Position numbers and translations under genes: made by a program. Positions 1 through 8,351 of a stretch of 64,000 nt of DNA are shown here, one piece after another; position 1 is the first letter of the stretch, and each line of letters starts with the position of its first letter. This DNA comes from Herminiimonas sp. (GTDB lineage Bacteria; Pseudomonadota; Gammaproteobacteria; Burkholderiales; Burkholderiaceae). The notes under the pieces are model-generated. The model saw only the letters and a program-made list of their open reading frames with translations, ran no database searches and had not been told where the DNA came from. The DNA is taken from the NCBI RefSeq assembly GCF_030655415.1, contig NZ_JAURVN010000004.1, positions 434,001 through 498,000 on the forward strand, written 5' to 3'.

Positions 1-18
1 ATAATAGCTCTCTTTCGG

Positions 19-94
19 GGGTCGTTAGCTCAGCTGGTAGAGCAGCGGACTTTTAATCCGTTGGTCGCAGGTTCGAATCCCGCACGGCCTACCA
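19..94 (+). tRNA. tRNA-Lys (anticodon TTT)
   Basis: Cloverleaf with D stem GCTC/GAGC, anticodon loop CTTTTAA (anticodon TTT at 52-54), T loop TTCGAAT and an encoded CCA end. Closely resembles bacterial tRNA-Lys. Two pairs are weak: position 1:72 reads G:T, and the T stem GCAGG/CCCGC contains an A:C mismatch. A strong terminator follows at once, so it looks like a single-gene or last-in-operon tRNA. Confidence 0.93.
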
Positions 95-104
95 CGAATT
101 CATG

Positions 105-142
105 AGGGTCTAGATGAAAATCTAGACCCTTTCTTGTTTTTG
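105..142 (+). terminator. Intrinsic terminator of tRNA-Lys
   Basis: Perfect 11-bp stem AGGGTCTAGAT / ATCTAGACCCT with a GAAA loop, followed by a T-rich run (TTCTTGTTTTT). It begins 11 nt after the tRNA CCA. Confidence 0.9.
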
Positions 143-147
143 GCGAT

Positions 148-180
148 GTAAGTAGCGCTCTCTCAAGAGCGAGCACTTAC
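148..180. other. Hairpin between tRNA-Lys and the PilZ-like gene
   Basis: Nested inverted repeat: outer arms GTAAGT/ACTTAC, inner arms GCTCT/AGAGC. No clear T-run on either strand. It may help end the converging minus-strand transcript. The rest of 181-306 shows nothing recognisable. Confidence 0.4.
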
Positions 181-306
181 GTAATATCTTTTCCCGCCTT
201 CCCCACCATCACTTCAAATTTTACAAGCTGAAATATTCAGTTGCGCGTCTGCGTCTGTACTCGCCTCACGCGATGTAAATTGCATCGCAAACTTTAACGG
301 CAATGT

Positions 307-663
307 TTAGGGCGACTCGCGCATGATGTGCGCGATATGCTTTTTGTGAAGTGCATCGCCTGCGGCCAGCGCAAAGCCGACACGGAATCCTTCGCGCCCC
401 ACGAGCACGCAATAACTCACGCGACCTTTGAATTCCAAGGGCGTGGTTTTCTGTTTGATGGTAACGTTGAACGCGAGGCTGGCGGCATGACCTATCTCCA
501 ACGGCGTATCGACCATGATGTTTAAATCCTGCGGAGAGATATCGATTGTTCTGGCATGCGAGGTTTGATTATTTCCCAAGGTCAGAATCGCGCGCCGGCG
601 AAAAATCTTTCTGTAAGTCTGTCTTTGCACTTGGGAGAGCATGGCAAGTTGATGTGCTGTCAT
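307..663 (-). CDS. PilZ-domain-like protein
   Basis: Short cytoplasmic protein of about 118 residues when started at MTAHQL, which has AAGGCGAAG just upstream. An in-frame start 24 codons earlier is possible but adds atypical sequence. The layout resembles PilZ domains that bind cyclic-di-GMP: an arginine-rich segment (YRKIFRRRA), then a D-I-S motif and beta-strand-like stretches to the end. The usual glycine of the (D/N)xSxxG motif is replaced (DISPQDLN), so nucleotide binding is doubtful. It stands alone, converging on the tRNA. Confidence 0.6.
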   Translation of the reverse strand: MTAHQLAMLSQVQRQTYRKIFRRRAILTLGNNQTSHARTIDISPQDLNIMVDTPLEIGHAASLAFNVTIKQKTTPLEFKGRVSYCVLVGREGFRVGFALAAGDALHKKHIAHIMRESP

Positions 664-818
664 ATTATTCTTCGCCTTTTCAATTGAATTCGTTGCTGAT
701 GGAAGATGGCTCCATGCGCTAGCAGGAAGCCTCATCTTACGAATTCCATGAAAAAAACAAACGAATGTTTGGCGATATCGATATGAAGAAAAACCGCGGA
801 GCCTTATTCGGTTCTTGT

Positions 819-1127
819 TCAGCTAGTGCGCTGATCTTTGCCGAGCTGATACAAATACGGCCATGGATAAATCCCTCGGTCATGGCCATCGTTGAACACC
901 AGCTGGATGCCGTAGCTCCCCACCGGGCGAATATCATTCAATCTGAGCGATGACGCGTACGCTGGCACAGCGTTCGCTGCGGTGCAATCGGCGCACTTGC
1001 AATGCGTGCGTAGAAAACCGTGTTCGAACGCCATGGCCAAGCCGTCGCTCCACATAATCTCCACGCGACCACTATCCGAATGGTTAGTAATACTTAGCGC
1101 ATGCAATTGAAAATCATCGTGGCTCAT
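819..1127 (-). CDS. DUF971 domain protein (gamma-butyrobetaine hydroxylase N-terminal-like)
   Basis: About 102 residues, almost entirely one DUF971 domain. It shows the family pattern: W-S-D-G, then H-G-F-L-R-T-H-C-K-C-A-D-C with closely spaced cysteines that probably bind metal, and a C-terminal YPWPYL segment. The fold is known as the N-terminal zinc domain of gamma-butyrobetaine dioxygenase and as a stand-alone protein linked to Fe-S metabolism. The start MSHDDF overlaps the end of the HEAT-repeat gene by 14 nt, which suggests translational coupling. It is the last gene of the flavoprotein/ABC operon. Its role there is unknown, but an Fe-S or metal service function would suit the ferredoxin upstream. 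Confidence 0.78.
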   Translation of the reverse strand: MSHDDFQLHALSITNHSDSGRVEIMWSDGLAMAFEHGFLRTHCKCADCTAANAVPAYASSLRLNDIRPVGSYGIQLVFNDGHDRGIYPWPYLYQLGKDQRTS

Positions 1128-2085
1128 GGGCAAGCTTGATCTGGCTAATCGCGAGGCGCACTGATTTGCGTACATCCGGATCAGCATCATCCTGTAATGC
1201 CTCTAAACTTTGCAGCGCTTCCAGTGATGCAATCTCACCCAAGGCCAATGCGGCTTCCTTGCGCAAGTTACTGATCTGATGTCCCAACACGACGATCAAG
1301 GACTGCACAGCTGCCTTGTCGCGCAAGCGGCCCAGTGCACGTGCCGCACGCAAGCGAACTTGCCAATAGCTGTCCTCCAATGCTGCAATCAATTCATTGA
1401 GGGCTGACTGCAAGCGCAACTTGCCTAGCGTCGTGGCGGCCTCTTCACGGACCTGCCAGGCATCATCGTTCAAGCCAAGTAACAATGAAGGCAAGACGAT
1501 CTCATCGGCGGCAAAGCCGAGCGCACCTATCGCTGCGCGACGCACTTCCGCATCGGCATCATTGGCCGCCAGCGCACTCAATGCGGGCAGCGCATCTGCA
1601 TGTTTTAAATAACCAAGCACGGCAATCGCTTCCCTGCGAACTTCTGGCGCAGTGTTATCCAAGGCATTCAACGCCGGACTAAAACTTTCAGGGACGCGCA
1701 ACTCACGCAATGCACGTAACAAGGCAATCGATTTGAAGTTGCTCGCGTCCTGCAAATGCGGCAGCAGCAAACGAGCCGACGATGGCAACTTCAAATCATG
1801 CAGGCCATGCGCCGCAGCTGCGCGTACCGCTTGATCAAGATCATCCAGCAATGCGATCAGGCCTATGATGCCTTCATCTGTTTCAAACGCTTCCAGCGCG
1901 TGCGCTGCTTCTGCGCGCACGGTTGGCAACGGATCGCTCAATGCTGCAATGATCAGCGGCACATGTTCGTCGCCAGCCAGGTCAGCCAAATCTATCAAGG
2001 CAATACGACGGACCTCGCCATCTTCATCCGCGAGACGCAATTGAATCTCGCGAATCTCTGGATCGTCTTCAAATACAGTAGTCAC
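1114..2085 (-). CDS. HEAT-repeat protein
   Basis: About 323 residues built from roughly nine HEAT/PBS-lyase-type repeats, each with the pattern D-x-x-x-x-V-R-x-x-A-A-x-A-L. Such solenoids act as protein-binding scaffolds, and some chaperone cofactor attachment. I chose the GTG start at 2085 because AAAGGG lies 6 nt upstream. A TTG 21 nt further out would read into the end of the ATPase gene. No signal peptide or membrane segment, so cytoplasmic. It sits between the ABC ATPase and DUF971 genes, an unusual partner for a transporter, and may help mature or assemble the flavoprotein-ferredoxin pair (inference). Confidence 0.82.
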   Translation of the reverse strand: MTTVFEDDPEIREIQLRLADEDGEVRRIALIDLADLAGDEHVPLIIAALSDPLPTVRAEAAHALEAFETDEGIIGLIALLDDLDQAVRAAAAHGLHDLKLPSSARLLLPHLQDASNFKSIALLRALRELRVPESFSPALNALDNTAPEVRREAIAVLGYLKHADALPALSALAANDADAEVRRAAIGALGFAADEIVLPSLLLGLNDDAWQVREEAATTLGKLRLQSALNELIAALEDSYWQVRLRAARALGRLRDKAAVQSLIVVLGHQISNLRKEAALALGEIASLEALQSLEALQDDADPDVRKSVRLAISQIKLAHEPR

Positions 2086-2095
2086 ATCTAACCCT

Positions 2096-2947
2096 TTAAA
2101 TTGCAAATTGCATACGTGCTGCAGGTGGCGCGCCTAGCGGCGTCAGACGCGGCAACGGTGGCAAACTTCTTTGCGGATGCAATAGTTCCAGACAATGACG
2201 TTTCAATTCGGTAAACCGTTGTGACGTCACCAAATCCGCTTGACGCGGTCTTGGAAAATCCAGTGTAATTTCTTCGATGATGCGGCCGGGACGTGGGCTC
2301 ATGACCAGAATGCGATCGGCCAAAAACAAGGCCTCATCAATATCATGCGTGATGAAAACAATCGTGGTCTTGATACGCGCCCAGACTTCCAGCAATAGTT
2401 GTTGCATCATCAGCCGCGTCTGCGCATCCAGTGCACCGAACGGTTCATCCATCAACATCACACGAGGATGATTGATCAACACACGCGCGATCTCAACCCG
2501 TTGCTGCATGCCGCCGGAAAGCTGCGACGGATAATGATTTTCAAAACTGGCGAGATCCACCAGCTTCAACAACTCGCGCGCACGATTACGTCGTTCAGTA
2601 CGCGACACACCTTTCATCTTCAAGCCGAAGGTGACGTTGTCGAGCACCTTCTTCCATGGAAAAAGTGTGTGATGCTGGAATACCAATCCGCGATCCGGAT
2701 GCGGGCCATCGACCGCTTGCGCATCAACGTGAATCGCACCATGACTACTTTGCAAATGACCGGCCAGTGCGCCGAGCAAGGTAGATTTGCCACATCCAGA
2801 TGGACCGAGGATGCAGACAAATTCGCCTGGTTCTATCTTGATCGAGACATCGTGCAGCGCTTCGAACGCTTGCGCGCCCTGCCCTAAATGAATGTGAACA
2901 TTCTCGATATCGATGCGGCCCTTCGCGACTTCAGGAACAGCACTCAT
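2096..2947 (-). CDS. ABC transporter ATPase (SsuB/TauB/NrtD class)
   Basis: Cytoplasmic nucleotide-binding subunit of a nitrate/sulfonate/taurine-type importer. Visible motifs are Walker A GPSGCGKS (48-55), Q-loop (Q91), signature LSGGM (143-147), Walker B MLMDEP (164-169) and the switch histidine in THD. The start overlaps the permease stop as ATGA, with GGAAAAAA upstream. The C-terminal 50 residues are proline-rich and run beyond the usual core. Substrate cannot be read from the ATPase. It pairs with the permease and binding protein directly upstream. Confidence 0.9.
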   Translation of the reverse strand: MSAVPEVAKGRIDIENVHIHLGQGAQAFEALHDVSIKIEPGEFVCILGPSGCGKSTLLGALAGHLQSSHGAIHVDAQAVDGPHPDRGLVFQHHTLFPWKKVLDNVTFGLKMKGVSRTERRNRARELLKLVDLASFENHYPSQLSGGMQQRVEIARVLINHPRVMLMDEPFGALDAQTRLMMQQLLLEVWARIKTTIVFITHDIDEALFLADRILVMSPRPGRIIEEITLDFPRPRQADLVTSQRFTELKRHCLELLHPQRSLPPLPRLTPLGAPPAARMQFAI

Positions 2948-3780
2948 GATTTTTTCCTTTCCAGCACGTACCACGGCATCAAGAAGTTACCGATGGCTTT
3001 GACCAGGGCGCTACTCGCCATGCCCATCACACCGATCAACAACATGCCGACGATGATGTCTGCATAGTTCTGGATCGTGTAAGACATCCAGGTGTAATAC
3101 CCGATGCCGAATTGTCCGGAAATCATTTCTGCAGTCACCAGACAGAACCAGGCTGTGCCCATGCCAATCGCCAGACCGGTAAAAATTCCCGGCGCTGCGG
3201 CTGGCAGAATCACTTCCAGCAGTACGGCACGATGTCCGCCACCCAAGCTGCGAGCAGAAGCAATCAGGCGTGGATCAACTGCTTCCACACCATGTATCGT
3301 ATTCAACAGAATCGGAAACAAGGCGCCGGTAAAGGTAATGAAGATCATCGACATTTCCGATGATGGGAACATCAAAATCGCCAATGGTATCCACGCCACT
3401 GCGGGAATCGGACGCAACATTTCCAGCGGAGGTAACAACACGTCCTCCGCTGACCGTGTACGTCCAATCAACAAGCCCAAACTAACGCCCACCACCGCTG
3501 CCGTCAGAAAGCCACTGATCACACGTGACACACTGGCAGTCAAATGCGACACCAGCACTGGCGCATGCAATAGTGCCCACGCTGCGCTCAATACTTCGCT
3601 TGGCGACGGTACATTCTGAAACGTCACGATGCCAAGATTCCAACGCATCGTCGACGCCCAATGCCAAATGAGTATGCAGCTTGCCAGCGAAGCCAGCCTC
3701 AGCAATAGCCGGCCGAAATCCAGACGACGCGGTTGCCGCTGGCGTGCAGCCACTGTAAGTGGAGGTGCAATGGCGCTCAT
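2944..3780 (-). CDS. ABC transporter permease (SsuC/TauC class)
   Basis: 278-residue inner-membrane permease of the BPD_transp_1 family with about six hydrophobic segments. The EAA-type loop that docks the ATPase lies near A-R-S-L-G-G-G-x-R-A-V-L-L-E-V-I-L-P-A-A. The ribosome-binding site AAAGGAA precedes the start, and the gene begins 15 nt after the binding-protein stop. It ends in a 4-nt overlap with the ATPase, so expression is coupled. Imports the ligand delivered by the upstream periplasmic protein. Confidence 0.9.
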   Translation of the reverse strand: MSAIAPPLTVAARQRQPRRLDFGRLLLRLASLASCILIWHWASTMRWNLGIVTFQNVPSPSEVLSAAWALLHAPVLVSHLTASVSRVISGFLTAAVVGVSLGLLIGRTRSAEDVLLPPLEMLRPIPAVAWIPLAILMFPSSEMSMIFITFTGALFPILLNTIHGVEAVDPRLIASARSLGGGHRAVLLEVILPAAAPGIFTGLAIGMGTAWFCLVTAEMISGQFGIGYYTWMSYTIQNYADIIVGMLLIGVMGMASSALVKAIGNFLMPWYVLERKKS

Positions 3781-3795
3781 CTTGTTCCTTTACTT

Positions 3796-5193
3796 TTAGA
3801 TCGCTGCTTTAACCGCGTCGAAATCAAGCACAGTGCCGCCGTTGGTTTGGGCCCAGGCTTCTGCGGCATCTTTCAACAGGAAGGCGTTGACTTCGCCTTT
3901 GTTCTTCACGAACCACGCGTCGCCAGCCAGCAGTTTGTTGCCGCTATTACGGTCCTGTGCGTACACCACACGGATCTTCTTGCCAGATTTTTCCAATGCA
4001 GCGAGATCAGTCAGAGCAGATTCAGGCGAGACGTAATGACGCACCAGTGGTTCACCTTGTACCCAGATTTGCGCAACACGTTTTACATCGGTGATAGCTT
4101 TGCCGGTGCGCGCATCTTTGGCCTTCAAAGGTGAACGTGCATAGTTTTTCAGATGACCGTCGTAGTCCTGACCAGCTTGTTTGAATGCAGCGCGGATGTA
4201 CAGATCGTTGATGAAAGTATTAACGTCAAGATCGGTTTCGGTACGCTTCATCAAACGCAAGGTATCGATGGACGTTTTGATTGCTTGGCGATATTCAGGT
4301 TTGAAAGTGAAGTCACGCGTTTGCAAACCGAGTGGACCGTGGAACAGATAATTTACTTCAGGCTCGATACCGGTCACTTTAGCGATCAGCTCGCTGTATT
4401 TTTCCGGCTCTGCTGCAAACAGGCGATCCGCTTCAATCGCAGCACGCAAATACGCGGTCACAATTTCAGGATATTTTTTGGCATAATCGCTATCGACCAG
4501 ACTGCCGTGTAATGTCGGCGCGTTAGCTTGCGAACCATCGAAAATCTTGCGGGCAAAACCGCGGTACGGGAACAGTTCAGCAAACGGAACAAAGTCAGCA
4601 TGCGCTTCGATCTTGTTGGCTTGCAATGCAGGACCGGCAACTTCCGGTGCTTGCGTGACGATCGTCACATCTTTATCCAACACCCAGCCTTGTGCAGCGA
4701 CCGCACGCAACAACATACCGTGCGCAGTGGATGCAAATGGTACTGAAATCGTTTTACCTTTCAGTTCAGCCAGCGACTGCACGGTCGAGGCCTTAGGCAC
4801 CACGATGCCGTTACCGCTACCAGTCGTGCTGCCTGACAGTACGGTGATGAACTGGCTTTGCTTACCGGCCTTTTGGAACGCAGCGCCGTTAAACGAACCA
4901 GGGAAATCAGCCATCGAACCAATATCCAGCTTGCCAGCCAGCATTTCATTCGTCAGCGGCGCACCGGATGTAAAGTTTTTCCATTGAATGTCGTATTGCA
5001 CATCCTTGTACTTGCCATCGCGCGGCAAATATTTTTCCAGCAATTTAAGCTCGCGAATGATCAAACCACCTGTGGCGCAATTGATCGTCGTATCTTGCGT
5101 GCCGATTGCAACGCGTATGGTTTCTGCCTGTGCTGCATTCATGCCAAATGCGGCGGTGAGCAGCAGTCCTATTATTTTTCCCTGAAACTTCAT
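3796..5193 (-). CDS. Periplasmic binding protein of a sulfonate/nitrate-type ABC importer with NosL-like C-terminal extension
   Basis: About 465 residues, well above the usual 310-340 for SsuA/TauA proteins. Signal peptide with cleavage after A-Q-A (residue 23). GGAGAAA lies 5 nt before the chosen start. Residues 25 to about 330 match the SsuA/NMT1-like binding fold (IRVAIGTQDT; EMLAGKLDIGSMADFPG; KGKTISVPFAS). The last ~90 residues (GEPLVRHYVSP to VLDFDAV) are extra and have the look of a NosL-type domain: 'D-A-W-F-V-K-x-K', 'D-A-A-E-A-W-A-x-x-x-G-G-T-V-L-D-F-D'. NosL domains bind copper. That link is a pattern judgement, not a search result. First transport gene after the ferredoxin. Confidence 0.8.
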   Translation of the reverse strand: MKFQGKIIGLLLTAAFGMNAAQAETIRVAIGTQDTTINCATGGLIIRELKLLEKYLPRDGKYKDVQYDIQWKNFTSGAPLTNEMLAGKLDIGSMADFPGSFNGAAFQKAGKQSQFITVLSGSTTGSGNGIVVPKASTVQSLAELKGKTISVPFASTAHGMLLRAVAAQGWVLDKDVTIVTQAPEVAGPALQANKIEAHADFVPFAELFPYRGFARKIFDGSQANAPTLHGSLVDSDYAKKYPEIVTAYLRAAIEADRLFAAEPEKYSELIAKVTGIEPEVNYLFHGPLGLQTRDFTFKPEYRQAIKTSIDTLRLMKRTETDLDVNTFINDLYIRAAFKQAGQDYDGHLKNYARSPLKAKDARTGKAITDVKRVAQIWVQGEPLVRHYVSPESALTDLAALEKSGKKIRVVYAQDRNSGNKLLAGDAWFVKNKGEVNAFLLKDAAEAWAQTNGGTVLDFDAVKAAI

Positions 5194-5265
5194 ATTCTTT
5201 CTCCGTAAAAGTACTTCACTTATTTCATTGATGAGTGCTTGATTAATCTTTCGACTTCGGGACAT

Positions 5266-5499
5266 CTACCGCAATAAATATGGAATATCGACTGTGACCG
5301 CGCCGGTCGGGCAATCCTTCTCGCACGGCATGCAGTACCAGCATTCATCGAACTTCATGTAAGCCTTGCCTTTGATCATGTCGATCGCCAGCACATCGAG
5401 TGGACAGACATCGACGCATACTGTGCAGCCTTTGTGCGCGATACACAGGTCGTCGTTAACGCGTACCGGGACGCTGGTTGAGGTTAGAGCGATGGGCAT
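5266..5499 (-). CDS. Two-[4Fe-4S] ferredoxin, AprB-like
   Basis: 77-residue ferredoxin with two cluster motifs: C19-x5-C25-x2-C28-x3-C32-P and C53-x2-C56-x2-C59-x3-C63-P. The expanded first motif and the tail DECWYCMPCEKDCPTGA resemble the N-terminal part of adenylylsulfate reductase subunit B. An excellent ribosome-binding site (AAGGAGGG) lies 5 nt before the ATG. It follows the flavoprotein gene by 42 nt and is presumably its electron partner in the cytoplasm. It lacks the C-terminal extension of true AprB. Confidence 0.92.
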   Translation of the reverse strand: MPIALTSTSVPVRVNDDLCIAHKGCTVCVDVCPLDVLAIDMIKGKAYMKFDECWYCMPCEKDCPTGAVTVDIPYLLR

Positions 5500-5541
5500 G
5501 TTTGCCCTCCTTGCATGAACGTGTTGTTGATAGAAGTAGAA

Positions 5542-7305
5542 TCAGTGCGCATGTGCAACCTCCGCTGCTGCTGCACTAACTTCCTTATCGCTATCTTTCC
5601 GAACGCGTAAATGGTTATATGCATTTTTCTCGTCGTCATCGAGACTGACGATGTACGGTTCAATCGGGCGTTTGAAGCAAGTCATTTCTCCATCGACCTT
5701 TTTCACCTGCACGTGGACGAACCAATTCTTGTCGTTCTGTTCAGGAAAATCGACGCGGTTGTGATACAAACCCCAGCGGCTTTCGGTGCGATACAGCGAA
5801 GCGCGTGCTGCCATCTCTGCGCAGTCACGGATTGCATGTACTTCCATCGCACGCATCAACTCATGTGGCCCGGCCGCAGACATGTGTTCCAGATCTGCGC
5901 GTATCGCTTCGAAACGCGTCAGGCCGATTTCCATCTTGCGTGTGACTTTCGGCGGTTGCAGATAGTCATTCACCATGCGGCGCAATTTGTATTCAACTTG
6001 CGAAGGCGGCAAACCGTCCTTCACCAGCAGCGGTGCCCAGACGCGGGTGCGTTCCAATTCGACTTGCGCGTCATCCATGTCTGCCAGTTCGATCTCGGCG
6101 CAACGTTGCGCGGCGCTTTCACCTGCCAACTTGCCGTAGACGAAGGCACCCAACATATAGTTGTGCGGCACACAGGCCAGATCGCCGGCGGCGTACAAGC
6201 CCGGTACTGTCGTCGCTGCATGTTCATCAACCCACACGCCGGATGCTGAATGGCCGCTGCACAAACCGATTTCGGAAATGTGCATCTCGACCATCTGTTC
6301 GCGATAGTTGGTGCCGCGTCCTTCGTGGAAACGACCACGACTTGGACGTTCATTCGTATGCAAGATTGTTTCAATCGTGCTGATGGTTTCTTCGGCGAGG
6401 TGATCGAGCTTCAGGAATACAGGGCCGTTACCGCTTTGCAGTTCGTTATAAAACTCCTGCATCATCTGGCCGCTCCAGTAATCGCATTCGATGAAGCGTT
6501 CACCTTTGTTGTTGGTCGTGAAACCGCCGAAAGGGCCAGTCACGTATGCGCAAGCGGGGCCGTTGTAATCCTTGATCAATGGATTGATCTGGAAGCACTC
6601 GATGCCCGACAGTTCAGCGCCAGCGTGATACGCCATGCTGTAACCGTCGCCGGCGTTGGTTGGATTTTCATACGTACCAAACAGATAACCAGACGACGGC
6701 AAGCCAAGGCGACCCGCAGCGCCAGTTGACAGCACCACACTCTTCGCGCGAATCACATGAAAGTCGCCGGTACGGCAATCGAAGGCCATCGCGCCGGCAA
6801 TACTGCCGTCTTCTGCGAGCAGCAAGCGCGTGGCGACCAGGCGATTGGTGATCTCTACTCGCGTGCGCTTCAGGCGGCGATACAAGACCTTCTTGATGTC
6901 GTGACCTTCCGGCATAGGCAATACATAAGTGCCCATGTGGTGCACCTTGCGCATCGCGTAATCGCCGGTTTCATCCTTCTCGAACTTGACGCCCCATTGA
7001 TCGAGTTCCTCAATCATCGCGTAGCTGTTCTGCGCGTAGGCCATCACCGTTTTTTGATTGACGATGCCGTCGTTAGCGGTGGTAATTTCTTTTACATATT
7101 GTTCTGGCGTTGCGAAGCCAGGTACGACTGCGTTGTTCAAGCCGTCCATCCCCATCGAGATTGCGCCACTGCGTTTGACGTTGGCTTTTTCCAGCAGCAA
7201 TACGCGCAACTTCGGATTCGCTTCTTTGGCTTTGACAGCCGCCATGGGGCCAGCTGTACCACCGCCTATGACCAGCACATCGACTGTTTGAATAATTGTT
7301 TCCAT
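5542..7305 (-). CDS. AprA-like / fumarate reductase-type FAD flavoprotein
   Basis: 587-residue FAD protein of the fumarate reductase/succinate dehydrogenase/adenylylsulfate reductase superfamily. The dinucleotide-binding motif VIGGGTAGP spans residues 12-20. The segment R-S-G-A-I-S-M-G-M-D-G resembles the AprA flavin loop, and the second FAD contact G-L-Y-A-A-G-D-L lies near residue 370. No Tat or Sec signal and no membrane anchor, so it is probably a soluble cytoplasmic enzyme working with the downstream ferredoxin. This pair co-occurring with a sulfonate-class importer points to redox chemistry on an imported sulfur or related oxyanion compound (inference). No sat (ATP sulfurylase) gene is nearby, which argues against a dissimilatory sulfate role. 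Confidence 0.88.
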   Translation of the reverse strand: METIIQTVDVLVIGGGTAGPMAAVKAKEANPKLRVLLLEKANVKRSGAISMGMDGLNNAVVPGFATPEQYVKEITTANDGIVNQKTVMAYAQNSYAMIEELDQWGVKFEKDETGDYAMRKVHHMGTYVLPMPEGHDIKKVLYRRLKRTRVEITNRLVATRLLLAEDGSIAGAMAFDCRTGDFHVIRAKSVVLSTGAAGRLGLPSSGYLFGTYENPTNAGDGYSMAYHAGAELSGIECFQINPLIKDYNGPACAYVTGPFGGFTTNNKGERFIECDYWSGQMMQEFYNELQSGNGPVFLKLDHLAEETISTIETILHTNERPSRGRFHEGRGTNYREQMVEMHISEIGLCSGHSASGVWVDEHAATTVPGLYAAGDLACVPHNYMLGAFVYGKLAGESAAQRCAEIELADMDDAQVELERTRVWAPLLVKDGLPPSQVEYKLRRMVNDYLQPPKVTRKMEIGLTRFEAIRADLEHMSAAGPHELMRAMEVHAIRDCAEMAARASLYRTESRWGLYHNRVDFPEQNDKNWFVHVQVKKVDGEMTCFKRPIEPYIVSLDDDEKNAYNHLRVRKDSDKEVSAAAAEVAHAH

Positions 7306-7314
7306 ATTGATTCC

Positions 7315-8106
7315 TTATTTCTTGCGCGTGCGAGTTGCGGGTTTCGCCGGTGCGGTATGTGGTGTTGTATGACGTTCGATCTGCAGTCGATACTGAAAGG
7401 CATCGCCGCGGAAATACAGGTATTCGAAATCCAGTGGTTGTCCCTCTGCGGTATGCGTCAGACGCTCCATGCGTAATAGCGCGGTGCCCTCTTCAATCTG
7501 CAAAGGTCGCGCCAAAACTTCATCAGCCAGCATTGCGTCCAGTTGCAAATCCGCGCGTCCCAGTGCAATGCCGAAATCGTTTTCAAGTACCAGAAAAATG
7601 TCGCGCGTTGCCAGATCGACTTTGCGCAATCGTTCGCCTATCTCCGCCGGCAGATAGGTAATTTCGATAGAAAGTGGTTCGCGATTCAGATGTCGCACGC
7701 GTTTGATTTCGGCTACTGGCGCACCAACTTCAAGTTGCAATCTCTCGGCAACGGTAGTCGAGGCCGGCACGATCTTGTGACTCGTAACCTGGTTGTAAAT
7801 CTCGTAGCCCATGCGTGACATGGCTTCGGCCAGGCCTTCAAGTTGCATCAATTGCTGGAATGCTTTGGTCTTTGCAACGAAAGTGCCTTTGCCTGGAATC
7901 TTGAAGATCAAGCCTTCTTTTTGTAGATCGCTCAATGCTTGTCGCACAGTGATGCGACTAACGCCAAACAAGGCGCTCATCTCGCTTTCGGAAGGTAATT
8001 GCTGGTGCACTTTGTAAGTGCCATCGAGAATCCGCTCACGCAGACTTTCCTTCAGTTGCGTGTAGAGAGGAACCGGTGACATCGCCAGCGTACGGAAATT
8101 ACTCAT
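7315..8106 (-). CDS. GntR/HutC-family transcriptional regulator
   Basis: 263 residues: winged-helix GntR domain at about 10-78 (LPSESEMSALFGVSRITVRQ) and a UTRA ligand-binding domain at about 95-240. The tail is basic (TRKK). It ends 9 nt before the flavoprotein start and is first in the operon. A perfect HutC-type operator lies about 20 nt upstream of its start, so it probably represses its own operon until an effector related to the transported compound binds. Confidence 0.92.
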   Translation of the reverse strand: MSNFRTLAMSPVPLYTQLKESLRERILDGTYKVHQQLPSESEMSALFGVSRITVRQALSDLQKEGLIFKIPGKGTFVAKTKAFQQLMQLEGLAEAMSRMGYEIYNQVTSHKIVPASTTVAERLQLEVGAPVAEIKRVRHLNREPLSIEITYLPAEIGERLRKVDLATRDIFLVLENDFGIALGRADLQLDAMLADEVLARPLQIEEGTALLRMERLTHTAEGQPLDFEYLYFRGDAFQYRLQIERHTTPHTAPAKPATRTRKK

Positions 8107-8125
8107 GAGGATCTGCTTTCTTCTT

Positions 8126-8141
8126 ACTTGTCATAACAAGT
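8126..8141. promoter_or_regulatory. Candidate GntR/HutC operator
   Basis: Perfect inverted repeat ACTTGT-CATA-ACAAGT. It fits the HutC-subfamily shape CTTGT-N4-ACAAG and sits 20 nt upstream of the regulator's start codon, where it would block transcription of the regulator-flavoprotein-ABC operon. Confidence 0.7.
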
Positions 8142-8218
8142 TATGTTCGATTCAATTTTGATGATCTTAACGATCGACATATCGCTTGTGAACGAATCTA
8201 TTCGCGATTACTTATGAG

Positions 8219-8247
8219 AAAAATGTTGTGCCTTATTTTTAGGCACA
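8219..8247 (-). terminator. Possible second terminator on the minus strand
   Basis: Hairpin arms TGTGCCT/AGGCACA (8227-8247). Reading the minus strand it is followed by ACATTTTT. It lies about 100 nt beyond the permease stop at 8352 and would back up the nearer terminator at 8278-8312. Confidence 0.55.
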
Positions 8248-8277
8248 GGTCTGATAATGAATTGCGCTAGACGACAT

Positions 8278-8312
8278 AAAAAAATGGCCAACTCCAGAGC
8301 AGTCGACCATTT
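8278..8312 (-). terminator. Terminator of the dioxygenase/ABC operon
   Basis: On the minus strand AAATGGTC pairs with GGCCATTT (one G:U pair), followed directly by a T run. It lies 40 nt after the stop of the permease gene that ends at 8352. Confidence 0.65.
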
Positions 8313-8351
8313 GAGATGAGAAATTTGATGCAAAAAGACGATTGCAGATAT

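Noticed and set aside
5542..7305. Flavoprotein as true dissimilatory AprA
   Set aside because: No sat, qmo or dsr genes are nearby and the ferredoxin lacks the AprB tail. The membership in the wider superfamily is kept.
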